The translations under genes and the position numbers were made by a program. DNA of 64,000 bases, from assembly GCA_004380135.1 (NCBI GenBank), contig QXCR01000001.1:186001-250000 (forward strand). Direction: 5' to 3'. The stretch comes from Stemphylium vesicarium. Lineage: Eukaryota; Ascomycota; Dothideomycetes; Pleosporales; Pleosporaceae. Below the pieces are notes generated by a model. The model saw only the letters and a list, made by a program, of their open reading frames with translations, ran no database searches and had not been told where the DNA came from. Position 1 is the first letter of the stretch, and each line of letters opens with the position of its first letter. Below, piece after piece: positions 44,984-56,382 of this stretch.

Positions 44984-47265
44984 GTTTGCGGAGGTGAAGG
45001 CTACTCTTTCGTGTGCGGGTGAAGTAGTGGTGTAGTGTTTTGGGAAAACCAAGCAGGGCTGACTGATGTCACGTAAGAAGCACGATTAACCAAGTAGCGA
45101 TTGTGAATAGTGCGGCGGCCGTCGATGAATCACGAGGCGAAGGTGTTGTAAATAACAAAACACAAACGTCAAGCGAGCGAACGTATGTAATGCGAGTGCG
45201 ACAATCTAATACGGGCTGGCCCTCAGCTTTTGAACAGACACTCACCTCGACGAACTCAAAGCCGGCAGCTGAAGCGTAGGGCAAATGCGCCCAGCCAAGG
45301 GGGGCTGAGCGGCCACACAGCTGTGCGTCCTACCAGCACGAGGTCTGTGCACAGCGGGATCTAAGTGGCTGGCCCTGGTAAACGGGCGTGCTTAGTCTTC
45401 ACCAGCCTCAGTGAGCTTGCGACTGATGTGGGTTGGAGTGCTGACACAACTATGCCATGATAGAGATGGGTGCGTAGGAGTTAGTCTTTGCTTGGTGAAA
45501 GCACTGCCGGCAGGACTGCGCGTTGTCAGGCCTGACGACGTGCTCGACCTGACCCTGGCGTTGCAAGCCATGCGGTGCTATCGCTGACGGCCGCATCTTT
45601 GGAAACCTGACGCGCCTGTAACACTGCTGCTGTTCACCTGGCAACCTTCAGTGCTCGATACCATCTATGGCCGTATGTAGTACCTTGCAGACACTCTTCC
45701 CGATGATGTCAAAATATCTAGGAATAAAACCTGATGATTAAAGGAAGGACAAATCCTCAAACGCCGTTTCAGCCCTCGCCTCTCCACGACAACCGTCAGC
45801 ACCTCGGCCCTACCCTCATCCGCGTTACCCACCTTCGACCAGCCTCGAGCGCTCCGCCAAGTCACAGCTATTCGGCGCTTTTCATGAACCACTTTACGGC
45901 CAAACTTATGTCACTACTTCGCTACTAGTAAAATTCTGCCATGTAGCTTTTGAGGCACAGTCGCGGAGCCTCCCAACTTCCTCGTCATTAACCACGACTA
46001 CCACAACATACACACGGACGCTGACGGCGGACAAACGTGACCCCAAGTCTCGCTTGGTCCAGGCCAAACAGGTTATTATTCCTCCTCGGGTTATTTTTAG
46101 CAGGTGGCTCTTTTCCTCCTGCTGCGCTGCATCCCTTAACTAGATCGAGTAAGAACTGGAGAAACGAACGGCCCGCCTGTCAAGATGCGGATCGCACATG
46201 ACTCGGCCGTCGTTCACTGTCTTGTGCATGAGCGGAATAATACTTCCATTACTATAATGATCTTATCCGGTGGTGCGAATGAAACAATTGCTTGCTTTTC
46301 CGCTATTTGTTTTTGCTGGTACATATGTCGTGTGCGGAGTCGACGTTTGAATGCAGGACGGTGGACCCTGGTGATCTTTTCGCAGTCGTCCTGACCACCA
46401 GCGTATCCTCAAACGCGCGTCCCCGCAAATCTTTCATCCACTGTCTCTGATCGTCCTCAGCGGAAAAGTGTCATCACATTACACAAGTCATTGAGGTAAC
46501 GGTAGCATGTGGTTTGCAGAAACATCGCCAATCTTGGCTTTGATTTTCTATCTTGCATTGCTTGCACTAATCGTGCAGCCTGCCCTGCGTGGTGGGCGCT
46601 GCGGACGCGCGTCAACCCCTCGTACACATCAGCGTCCTGCTGCGGATCCCCACAACCACCCGTGCGTGTACAACACATCCATCCCAAGAAGGTGCCAGCA
46701 TGGAATCGAATGCTTGGAAACGTGGAGCCCATACGTCGTGCGTAGAGTGAGCAAAAATGCTCGTAACATACGAAATAAACATAGGAGAATATCGCAAATC
46801 GTGAACAAAACATGCAGAAATGGTATAACAGTGCCGCAAAAACCCTGCGCACACGCAAAGAAGTAGAAGTGAAAAATGTAGTGCCGCAATGAAAAAGAAA
46901 AAAAGACTTGGTCGCCAAAGTGATGCGAGAAAGAACTAGGAAAGGCCTCTGTTGAGGTAGGTGCAGACATTAGAGGTTACCGCTTATGTCTCTTGTAATC
47001 TTGCTCCTAAACGCCAGCGCAAATGAATCCAAATGACGATGAATCCCAGATTCTATGTTGTACAGGTGGGAGTGTCGTCCGCGTAACGAATGTTGCGGGG
47101 TGATGTCGGAAGGGTATCTTAGCTTCTATCGGGGTCTGCATGCTCGAGAGCTAGGTGCTGGGCACCGTCGCAGGGCTCGGCTAGTGTTGTAGACATGGGG
47201 CGATGGAAAGGTACCGGGTGTAGTGTAGTGAGTGTAAGGTGGTTGGTGGGGTTAACCAACGGGTT
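44984..47265. other. Intergenic region, 2.3 kb
   Basis: Upstream of the Sur7-type gene (-) and downstream of the peptide:N-glycanase gene (-). Overlapping open frames on both strands at 46457-46970 cancel each other as evidence, and neither shows family motifs. I see no gene; a short gene with small exons cannot be excluded. Confidence 0.4.
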
Positions 47266-48643
47266 TCAACGAGGGTGCTGGTTTCGGGGGTCTTGCTGGT
47301 TCTGTTGCTGACCGCCCTCGCCGCGCGCGCGTATCCATTGGGAGTTTCCGCTCATGCGACCTTCCAATGCTTTTTGGGCATCTGGGTCCAATCGGCGGGT
47401 GACCTGGGCGTTGATGATATCCTCGGGTCGTAGTTTGCTGACGGAATGTGCAATATATGAGATGACGCCGGAGCGGAGCTCCTTGGCTTCGCGGATGTCC
47501 TCACCTTGCAGGCGGAACTTATCCTGCTTGGACATGTTGCTTCGTCGTGTTGCTCGAATCTCATCCATGATGTGAAGGAGGACTGACTCTGGGGCGCGGT
47601 TGCGCTCGGCAGCGTGCTTAGCGTCGCGGACGTATCGGCGAGTGACGTCCATGGCACCATCAGCTGAGAAGGCGATGCAGTATGAGAGCTTCTTGCCCCA
47701 GCCTGGATGTAGCGTTAGTTACGGCGAGGTTGGAAGTGTTGAGAAGCAACATACCATCAGTGTATAACCGGGGCTTGTCCCATGCCTCTTCGCAGGCATC
47801 TACGTGGATCCATCGCTTGCGGTGCACAGAGTAAACTTCAGTCCATACGTGGTCCTCGGCGTTCCAGACCCAGCGAACTCTCGACCCGACAGCGCGGCAA
47901 AGCATACTAAAGCAGTTGGCCCACTCGCCACATCGTCCCTTTCGGGTCTGGAGCAGAACAAATGCGTCATTGTATCGTGGGAAGCGCTCGTAGTTCTTGC
48001 AGCCTTCGTGCGAACACCGGTAGGCCTCGACTTGGTTGGCGCCGCGTGCCTGTTCGTCAGGGAGAGGTGGTGTGATGCCAACGGCGACGGTTGGTGAGTA
48101 ACATCGCGAGCAGGGCGGGTTGTTGACCCATGAGAAGAAGGAGCGCTTGAACCATCGAAGGAGGGCGCGGATGACGCAGTCTTGATAGCCCCATGCAGCC
48201 TTCTTTCCGCTACCCATGCTCTCGGCCTCAGCCTGCAGAATCTGGCTCTCTTCTTCCGCTTCGTTGTAAATTTGCTCGAGCGGGATGACGCGAAGGGCTT
48301 CATCGAGGAGGCCGGGGTTTTCCCATCGCACAGGCATGTTGGACAGTGACTGCAGCATGTTCCTGAAGCGGAGAGATCGGGCGTCGCGTGGAGCCTCAGG
48401 GACGAGCGGGATGTTCCTGATGGAGGCGTACGTAGGCGGGGCGGCTTGCGATGGCGGCGGCTGGGGGGTTCCAAAGTCCCGTGGTGCTGGCGACGAGGAG
48501 CGTGATGATGATGATCGTGATGTGAGTTCGTTCATTCGCTTCCGGCTGAGGACCTGTCGAAACTGCTCCGTCATGTCGGCGGCGAGCTTATCAGTGTCCA
48601 TGGTTTGCTGGGCAGCGCGAGGAGCGCGGCTGTTGTAGTCCAT
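47266..48643 (-). CDS. PNG1: Peptide:N-glycanase (PNGase), transglutaminase fold
   Basis: Two exons, 48643-47755 and 47702-47266. The 52-nt intron has donor GTATGT, branch CTAAC and acceptor CAG, phase 1. The product is 441 residues. The enzyme removes N-glycans from misfolded glycoproteins retro-translocated to the cytosol. The zinc site is formed by CSRC and CSHEGC (near residues 190-220). The catalytic triad is visible and complete: Cys238 in GRCGEWANCF, His265 in DHVWTEVY and Asp282 in HVDACEEAWDKP. The N-terminus is disordered and Ser/Pro rich. The C-terminal end after the core is Gln-rich (GEGGQQQNQQ). The start at MDYNSRAP is the first ATG of the frame with sensible context, just downstream of an (ACC)11 repeat in the leader. 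A separate upstream mini-exon candidate exists but cannot be joined with confidence. Confidence 0.92.
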
Positions 48644-48704
48644 CGTCGACGGTTGCGAGCTGCAGTCGCAATGGCGTTGTGCGCGGTGGTCGGTGGTGCT
48701 GGGG

Positions 48705-48737
48705 GGTGGTGGTGGTGGTGGTGGTGGTGGTGGTGGT
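48705..48737. repeat. (GGT)11 trinucleotide repeat
   Basis: Eleven GGT units on the plus strand, read as (ACC)11 on the PNG1 coding strand, about 60 bases upstream of the PNG1 ATG and so probably in its leader. Confidence 0.95.
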
Positions 48738-49244
48738 TGTGTGTCGAGAAGTGGGTGGACTTGGGGTCGGGGGAGCGTGTGGTGTATAGCGTGCTCTCAA
48801 GGCGCTGCGGATTGGCAGTGCACAGCCCGATGATGCAGCGGCGCAGCACGACGGTTAGCCACAGGCAGGTATTCTGGGAAGGCGCTGCTGTCGTGTCCGG
48901 GGCGCTGTGACAAGAGAGTCTCTTGATGCGGTGCAGACTTGGGTGTAGGCAGCGCTTAGAGACGTTTTGTCGTCGTCGGTAGGTCGTCGTGTCGCTGTGT
49001 TGGACAGGTGCGGACGAGGGTAATTGATTGAGGGATGGGGCAAGAGGGCGACGACTCGCGCTTACCGTATTCGGCCGGGTTGACGCGGCCCTGTCGCGGC
49101 TTCCTCATGTCTAGAACCCACACCACCGACCATCCGTGACCGACGCCTGCAACCGCGCAACAACAGTCAGATCAGCGTGGCATATTACCCAGCGGCTTGC
49201 GCACTCGACCGCGCTGCACATGCAAGTCGCCTGCTCGGCTTTCC

Positions 49245-49274
49245 TTTGCTTTGCTTTGCTTTGCTTTGCTTTGC
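49245..49274. repeat. (TTTGC)6 pentanucleotide repeat
   Basis: Six perfect TTTGC units between PNG1 and KHA1, about 600 bases upstream of the PNG1 ATG. Confidence 0.95.
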
Positions 49275-49302
49275 GATGCCTTGCAACCCCATCCTCGCTC
49301 AT

Positions 49303-49329
49303 AGCAGCGAGCAGCGAGCAGCGAGCAGC
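49303..49329. repeat. AGCAGCG heptanucleotide repeat
   Basis: Three perfect AGCAGCG units followed by a partial one, close to the TTTGC repeat. Confidence 0.9.
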
Positions 49330-51500
49330 AGCTCTCGTCGCGCACGCAGGGGCCGTCACGCCTCGCTAAGCGTGGCAGATTCGCACTACAGCTTGCGCAA
49401 TCTTCGTGAACCACTTTACCCTCTAGATTCGCCTGTCTTGGCGCCCGGCGTCGCAAGCAACAACGCCCTCTCCATCGTCAATTGTTTCGTCGGCCCCGCC
49501 AAGCTGCCCTTGCGCAGTCTCGAAGCTACACAAGCTTTGCTGCCAAATATTGGTTGTTGACCCTTTTCGTCTGTCCGCTCCCCGCAACCACCAATCTTGC
49601 CCTGGTGCTGCTGGTGCTGCTGCTACGGTTGCTACTGTTGCTACTACTGTTGCTGCTGCGTCTTCGCGGCCTCACGTCGCCATGACGAGCCTGCTCCCAC
49701 ATTACGTTATCGCCCTACATGACTGCCCGCCCTAGGGTCCGCTTCCAAGTGAGCAGACCTGCGTTGGCGCGACACGTCCTCAATAGCTACCATGGGTACG
49801 CGCACTCGAATCTGAAGCTTTCTCCATCGTACCCCGTCGCGAGAGAACTGGATACTCAATCTCCCCTGTCCTTCCATTTTCCCTGTTAAGGTTACCTTTG
49901 CGGCACGCCTGAGTGGTGGAGACGTTGATCTTTCGCTAGCCACGCGTCCGTCTGCACCGCGACTCCACTGCTAACACTGCCCATGGCCGTTGAACATCGT
50001 ACTTTGCAATATTTGCCGAAGACAGGGCGAGAACGCCATGACCTTCTTCGTCGACATCGTGAACCTCTTGATCTCGTCTTCCTATGTTTTGCACTTTTCG
50101 CGTTGCTCTAGGTGAGGCCCCTGGATTACCGCGAGGCGCATGCACGGCACGGAGCCTTTCGGTGGCGTATTTTTCGGGATCGACTGCAAGTCATAACCCG
50201 ATTACGACGTGTGCAACAAAGGCTTTACCGGCCTCGTCATTGGATTCCGTACTCGCATGCGATCTTCTGGGCCCAACAGGATCAGCCCTTTTCAACACTG
50301 CTCCTTTGTAAGGCTGAGCAGTCCACCGGATCCTCTGTTCATCGCACTCAGAGTAGAAGGTCCTTGAGTCATCAGGCATCAGGCTGCGAGATAACAAGTT
50401 TCCAGCTCAGCCACGGTTTCAGACCCATCCATTGCGGCTGCTATCAAAACTCTCACAGATCTACATGTGAGCGGCAAAACATGATTATCCTTCCACTATA
50501 CCCAGAATTTCTTCACACTTGGTAACGGTCCCGCTCCACAACACGCCTTCACCGCATATCTTCTGTCCATCTTTACCACCACCGCGAATGCTACCTTGCA
50601 CTCCGGTCGATCCCGAAAATGCAGGTCACGTAAGGCTTTGCTCTCATATTTTCACATCTCCACGTATCCTGTGACCCGCCGTGGGCTCAAAAGCTTGGCA
50701 TCACAACGGTCATAGTCTTCATCATCTTCCTCGGGGATCATCCAGGTGACGTCTCTATCAGAGTCATCAAGTTGTTGAATCATCGGGTTGCGAGTCGTCT
50801 GCAAAGTTAGGCAGCACGACCGGGGAAAGCTGACGTAGACCTGGCTCAGTCACGGACCCCACGTAGCATCGGCTACGTACCACCACCACAAACTCTGACA
50901 GGGTACGTGACAGTGGTGAGAGGCCTTGCATCTGGGGTTGTGTCGGATCCAGCATCACTCCATGCTGGTTCGTTAAGCTACTCCGGTCCCGGTGCAAAGC
51001 TTCGCGTCTGAGCAGACCATATGGCCCGAAATGATTAGGATCGAAAACTCTACTGCGGACCCGATGATAGCATTGAGACTACATTACGTACCCCCAATAT
51101 TGTGTCAACCGCGTCTACCGAGTCATCTCGGACACAAGAATTTCTCCGAATTTTGCATTACCGACAGGAAAAACCTTTAACAGTATCGCTAGCATGTGGA
51201 AACCGGTAGAAGTTTTAAGAACCACTTTTTGATTCCTGCGGCACGACCCGATCAAGAAGCTCAAGCCGTGGGAGCTGGTCTGAAACGCCATGGGCGACGA
51301 CTCCCAGTCGTGGATCACTTCAAGCCACTGCGGGACTGGAGTCATGCCGGGGGTCTAATTACGATGAGCACGGCTTGATACAGAATTCAGTAGTGAAACG
51401 AATACTTCTTTATTCAATTCCTGGACTACGCTATACGAAATGCTCATGATGCTACCCTTCTTTACAAGTAACCAAAACGCCGTCATTACAGGGCCTGGCT

Positions 51501-54500
51501 CTATAGTCCCGCCTTGACAACCAGGACACTAGCCCCGAGCTTGCCTTCCCAAACCCGCTCAGCAAGCACACCCAAAGTTTCCGCAGCACTCGAGCTGCTT
51601 CGGATCTCATCCGCATTGCCTTCTCTATCAAGGACCGCGTTCCTCGTCACATTCCTTCCCAACACAACGAGATCTCCAGCGTTCTTTGGCGACTGGCCAA
51701 CCTCAATGCTCGCGCGAGCTATGACATCGGTGACGGGAGCGGTAGAGGTGACAGTTTCGAAGACGACGCGGTTCGCCAGATCAGCAGGAAGTGAGGCACG
51801 CAGAGAAGCGAAGAAAGCGGCATCCTGCTCACGAGACGTCGTCACCTCCGTCGCTGTGGTAACCTCTACATTCTTCCCTAGCGCTGTCGTTCTTGAGGTA
51901 GTAGTGGTAAGAGGGGCCCCCCAAACCGACTCAGGAACATCAAAGTACACTACCGTAGCTGTAACCTGCGGGTTCTTGGCCAACTGCAACACCAAGCGCA
52001 ACGCAGTTCTGTCGTCGTTGCCTCCAAAGAAGGGGAAGAAGACGTGATGGCTCTTGTCCGCAATGGGCGCCGTGACGGCTTTGTCCCTTGCACTTCCTAG
52101 ACTGACGCTGCTATACGTGCGTGTAAGCTTGTTCCGCGACCTTTGCTCTTTGTTCTTGCTGCCTCCGAAGTTCTTGTTGATGAGAACGGCAACAGGTACA
52201 CTTGCGTGCTCAATCGTATCATGCACAAACGTATTGTAGGTCGATGCCGCAAGCTTGTTCTTGGTTCCTTTGTCTTCAATGATGGCTTGTTCGGACATGC
52301 CACCCGTTTCACTCCATGGCAGGACGAGGAACTGCGACTCCGATGCTCGTGTGGCCAGGGTTTCGGCAAACGAAGACTCCGGTACGACGAGAACCTCGCC
52401 GCTGACGGCTAGGTTATGCAAACGTCCAAAGGTGCGGAATGTGTTTACAACGGGGTCGTAGGCAGTGTAGGACTCTAGCTCGGAGACTTGCATGACGGAG
52501 GATCCACGGTCAGTCAGGTTGAGTAGGCGTAGACCATAGGCTTCCACAGGACGGGCTGGCACAACCGCGTCTGGGCCAGTTTGTCCGGTTTCTTTGCTTG
52601 TGCTGCTGCTGACATCTTTGGATGGATGGATTTTTGGTGCTGGGATCTCTGTAGTTCCACCGAAGAGAGAGGTGAAGGCTAAGAGGTTAGGCATGCTGTC
52701 GAGGCGTAGGTAAACGGTCATCTTTTGGATCTTCTCCGCGGCCATCTTTTCGTATTGCATGGTATCATCGGTACCTTCAGCGCCCTCTATGGGCTTTCCA
52801 GTGTCCCAGTCGATTTCGCCGCGACGCCATGCCTCGACCTTCTTCTGGTAAGACACCGGGTAAAAGTACATCGTGAGCGGCGATGAGAGGAATGTGGTGA
52901 CGAGCGCCATCACGACAAAGATGGTGAAGGTCCGCGTACTGAGGATCTTGGCATTGAGTCCAATGTTCTGCAGTTGTCAGTGCTCATTCTCAGTATCTCT
53001 CGAAGAAGTGTATGCTTACCAAGACGATGAGTTCGACTAAACCCTTGCAACTCATCAAGGACCCAACAGCGAAGCATTCTCGCCACAGCATCTTGCTGCC
53101 CCTCGCCGCGATTGCAGCACTTATGAACTTGGAGAAGAACGCCACAGCCACAACTCCAACAACATAAGCCCACACGATACCGGAATCCAAGAGGCCGATG
53201 TTAGTGTTCAGCCCGGAGAGAGTAAAGTACAGGGGCAGGAACAGAGCCCCGATCAAATCCTCAATCTTCTCGGCGACTTTGATGGCAAATCCTCCTTCGT
53301 GGGGGCAGATCAGACCAGCCATGAAGGCGCCGAAGATGGGATGGACACCGATAATTCCGGTGAAGAAGGCTGATCCGAGAGCTATGAGGAGAGTAAGGCT
53401 GATGATACCTTGACTGGGACCATCCTGAAGCGCACGGGATCTACGCAAGACGTAGACGAATATCGGTCGAACGACGTAGACAAGGAAGAGCATGTATCCC
53501 GCGCACGTGAGCAGGACCCAGAGCGCTGTTAGTCCTGATCCAGCATTGACAAGCGCGACGCAAAGAGCGAGGAGGATCCATCCTGGGAATATGTAAGTTT
53601 TGATTCTTTCCAATGGCTTTTGTCGGCACCTCAGCACTTACCAACGACATCGTTACCGACACCAGCCGATAGCACAATGATACCAACCGGCGTCATGAGC
53701 AATTTCAATTCTGTCAAGATACGGCACAGCACGGGGAAAGCCTGCGCTCAAGTCAGCATTTTCCGCAGGTCTAAACAAAAAGTGCAAAAAAGAAAGTCCC
53801 AGACTCACCGTAATCGCCATCGCCACACCAATAAACAGCATATACACCGAAAAGTCAATATCCACCGTCCCTTCCTCATCCCTAAACTCATTATACAAGC
53901 CCACGGCAATCGCGCAACCGAGTGCAAACGGCACGGCCATACTCGCAAGGCCCACATTGAGCGCGGGTTTCCAGTTGCTGAGCAAGAAGCGTAAATCGAC
54001 CTCGAGTCCGATGATGAAGAGGAAGAGGGTGAGACCGAGGTTTGCGGCGAGATTCAGATTCGTCATGGATTCCTGGGGGAAGATAGATTCTTGGAAACCC
54101 GGGATCCGGCCCATGACTGAGGGGCCTAGCACAATGCCGCCAATGATTTCGGATATTACGCGTGGTTGGCGGATGGCGGAGAGGGGGTAGTTGAGGAGGC
54201 GACAGAAGATTATTATTATGCCGGCCTAGGGTGGGTTTGTTAGCCATGGCGATGGATATGTGGTTGAAGTGGTGTTTGAGGGTGATCCAAGGGTATGGGG
54301 ATTTGGCTGGAAATGAAGAGGGTATCATGCTCGTTGTGAAGAAACCATAGCGATATTAAGAAATGGCGGCAAAAAAAGGAAGTTTGGAATCATCAATGGG
54401 ATCCCCGCTTCCATCTTGGTAAACCCACCAAAGCTAGCTCTTTCAAACTGGAAAACGAATAGAGTGGTTGAACACAAACTTACCTGAACAATAAACAGAA

Positions 54501-54618
54501 TAATCGGGTGGTTCTCGTCAAAGTGCACTGGATTCACACCCTCCAGTATACCCGCCTGCGGCGGCGCCTTGATAGGCTCCGTGGGCATGGCGCCCGCCGA
54601 AGCAAAAGTCGAAGACAT
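51501..54618 (-). CDS. KHA1: K+/H+ antiporter of the CPA2 family
   Basis: Five exons: 54618-54484, 54225-53809, 53741-53642, 53582-53020 and 52967-51501. The introns are 258, 67, 59 and 52 nt, and all phases (0, 0, 1, 0) close. The product is 893 residues, near yeast Kha1. It is an endomembrane cation/proton exchanger, important at high pH. The N-terminal half has 12-13 membrane segments with CPA2 signatures: QPRVISEIIGGIVLGPSVMG, LFLFIIGLEVDLRFL, AFPVLCRILTELKLL, VGNDVVGWILLAL and GVHPIFGAFMAGLICP. The C-terminal 450 residues form a soluble, probably Usp-like regulatory region, as in Kha1 (LRLLNLTDRGSSVMQ; VLPWSETGG; HHVFFPFFGGNDDRTALRL). It starts at the MSSTFASAG Met rather than the upstream in-frame Met, which lies in probable leader. 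Intron 1 is unusually long for this window. Confidence 0.93.
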
Positions 54619-54741
54619 GTCTTTCTCTCTCTCCCGGAAATGCCCACTGAACTGATTGTTGTAATCGCGGTCGTCACCCCAGGTTTTCCCCACACAAAAC
54701 AAAGCGGAGAGGGAGGGCAGTAGGGCTCAATCCCCGCGAAG

Positions 54742-54750
54742 TATATATAA
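54742..54750 (-). promoter_or_regulatory. Possible TATA element of KHA1
   Basis: TATATATAA (read on the plus strand) lies about 125 bases upstream of the KHA1 ATG. Position fits a core promoter; not otherwise supported. Confidence 0.25.
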
Positions 54751-55029
54751 GCGCTACAGTGAAAAGCAGATCCCAATCAGACAAAGCAACACATGTCAAA
54801 ACGGTCACACCGGCCTGGAGGAAAACAAGCAAGGGTGCAAGCGCTATTAAAAAAAATCCCCGAGAGCCCAGGCCCCAGGTGCGCAAGAGCCCAGACTGCA
54901 GGTATTGGCGTTGCGTCCTGAGCAAGATGCATTTCTCTTGGTTTCCAACACCATCTGTACATCACGCCTGCGTTCCCTTACTCACGCGGACCGGGAACCA
55001 AGGGTACCAAGATCGAGGTCAAGCTTACC

Positions 55030-55047
55030 GGGGGGGGAGGGGGGGGG
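55030..55047. repeat. G8-A-G9 homopurine tract
   Basis: Eight G, one A and nine G in a row, roughly 410 bases upstream of KHA1. It could form a G-quadruplex or be a slippage site. Confidence 0.85.
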
Positions 55048-56382
55048 ATAGCACGTGCTCACCGGGCCAACCTTCCAAGGAAAATAGGACATGGTGCCGA
55101 CGGCAGCTTATTCGTACCTTATCCTCACTATCCTCACCAAGCGACGGGAAGGATAAGAAAGACGGCCATGTGAGACGCCCTCGTGCAGCAGTCTGTATGT
55201 ACGTCCAAGCCAAGGGCGGAGCTTGATTTAGGCATTCCCACTCACTCACCGCTTGCACACGCCAGCTGAAATGCGAATAAGGTGTGGTGTGCATCCAAAA
55301 GCGAAGCCGTGGCGTGCTGCAGCTGAGCTTCTTGCTTCCAACGCCAAGTTGGCGTTGTCGTAAGCCTTCCAAGGAATCGCGTGCTGGGCCATTGGTCGGG
55401 GAATCCACCATGCACCATATTCCACACCCCTCTCAGCCTGGGTTTAGGCTTGCACCTTGCGCCGCTTTGGCTGCGAGAATCGTCTACAAGATGCCGCACA
55501 CGATGGGCGCGCTGTGCCAAGAGGCTGCGATAAGGCCCTTTTGAGGGGGGGTTTGAGGAGATGAGGTGCTCAGGTGATGGATGGGCATCGTTTCGTGATG
55601 CAACTCTTGCGCGATTTTGACGATGCGGGACGGGGGTTGGAGGGCGGAGGCTTGGTAGTACCATGCGTGATAGGGAACGCCCGTTTGAACATGCGTGAGC
55701 ATCGTCGCAACGGGCGCGGGGAACAATGTTCAAAGTATCGGGCCGGCGAACGGTTATCGAAGAAGCTGGGGTTTGGCTTGGATCGCGGTGGAATGCTCTT
55801 GAGATCAACATGACGTTGTTTTGTTCATGGTAATACCTTGCTCCAGGCACACACATGTTATGTCAAAGTACCTTCTTACTGTGCAGACGCTTGCCTCGGT
55901 TGTCGAGTAGACGGCGCTTTCTTTCTGGGATGGAGGATTTGTGGCTGGTTTTGGAAAGAAGTAAGTGGGTGTTGATGCAGTACATAGTACATCGTACATT
56001 GAGAGATACTACCTGAGATGCACTACAAGTACAGATAGCACAAGTTTCCCGCGGTAGCTTCTAGTAGGTATAAACTACTCCAAGTCGCGGATGCACTTGT
56101 CACCAAACAATTGGGTTGGTTATACGACGATTGACTTGTTCACTTACCACGATGTACTGAGATCAAAATGGAGTTCATGTTGAGTTCTGAAGAATAAAAG
56201 AAGGATCGATGGTCCCAAGATCAGAATTTGGCCTAATTCGCCAACCCGATAAGATTTCAAATCGACTCGTCCACTGTAGCGTAGTAATAGTACTCTATCC
56301 TACTCGCTTCTCATATGTACAAAACTTGTCGGACCTGTTTCTGTAGATAACACAAAGTCCAAACGATCATTGTACATCCAGC

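Larger units (their letters stand above)
48644..51500. other. Intergenic region, 2.9 kb, with simple repeats
   Basis: Upstream of PNG1 (-) and downstream of KHA1 (-). The first 650 bases hold three simple repeats and a possible minus-strand mini-exon (49108-49066, MRKPRQGRVNPAEYG then GTAAGC). Plus-strand sequence from 49720 to 50525 has some protein-like segments but no coherent gene model. The rest is featureless to me. Confidence 0.45.
54619..56382. other. Intergenic region, 1.8 kb
   Basis: Upstream of KHA1 (-) and downstream of the Cip1-like gene (-). It contains a TATA-like string near KHA1 and a G8-A-G9 tract. Open frames at 54759-55226 (+) and 55242-55856 (-) have no recognisable features. 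No gene is supported. Confidence 0.4.

Noticed and set aside
46457..46970. Open frames on both strands with some hydrophobic segments
   Set aside because: They overlap each other, neither has a recognisable motif or splice context, and the region reads as intergenic.
54759..55226. 155-codon plus-strand open frame
   Set aside because: Basic, low-complexity sequence upstream of KHA1 including the G-tract; no family similarity recognised.
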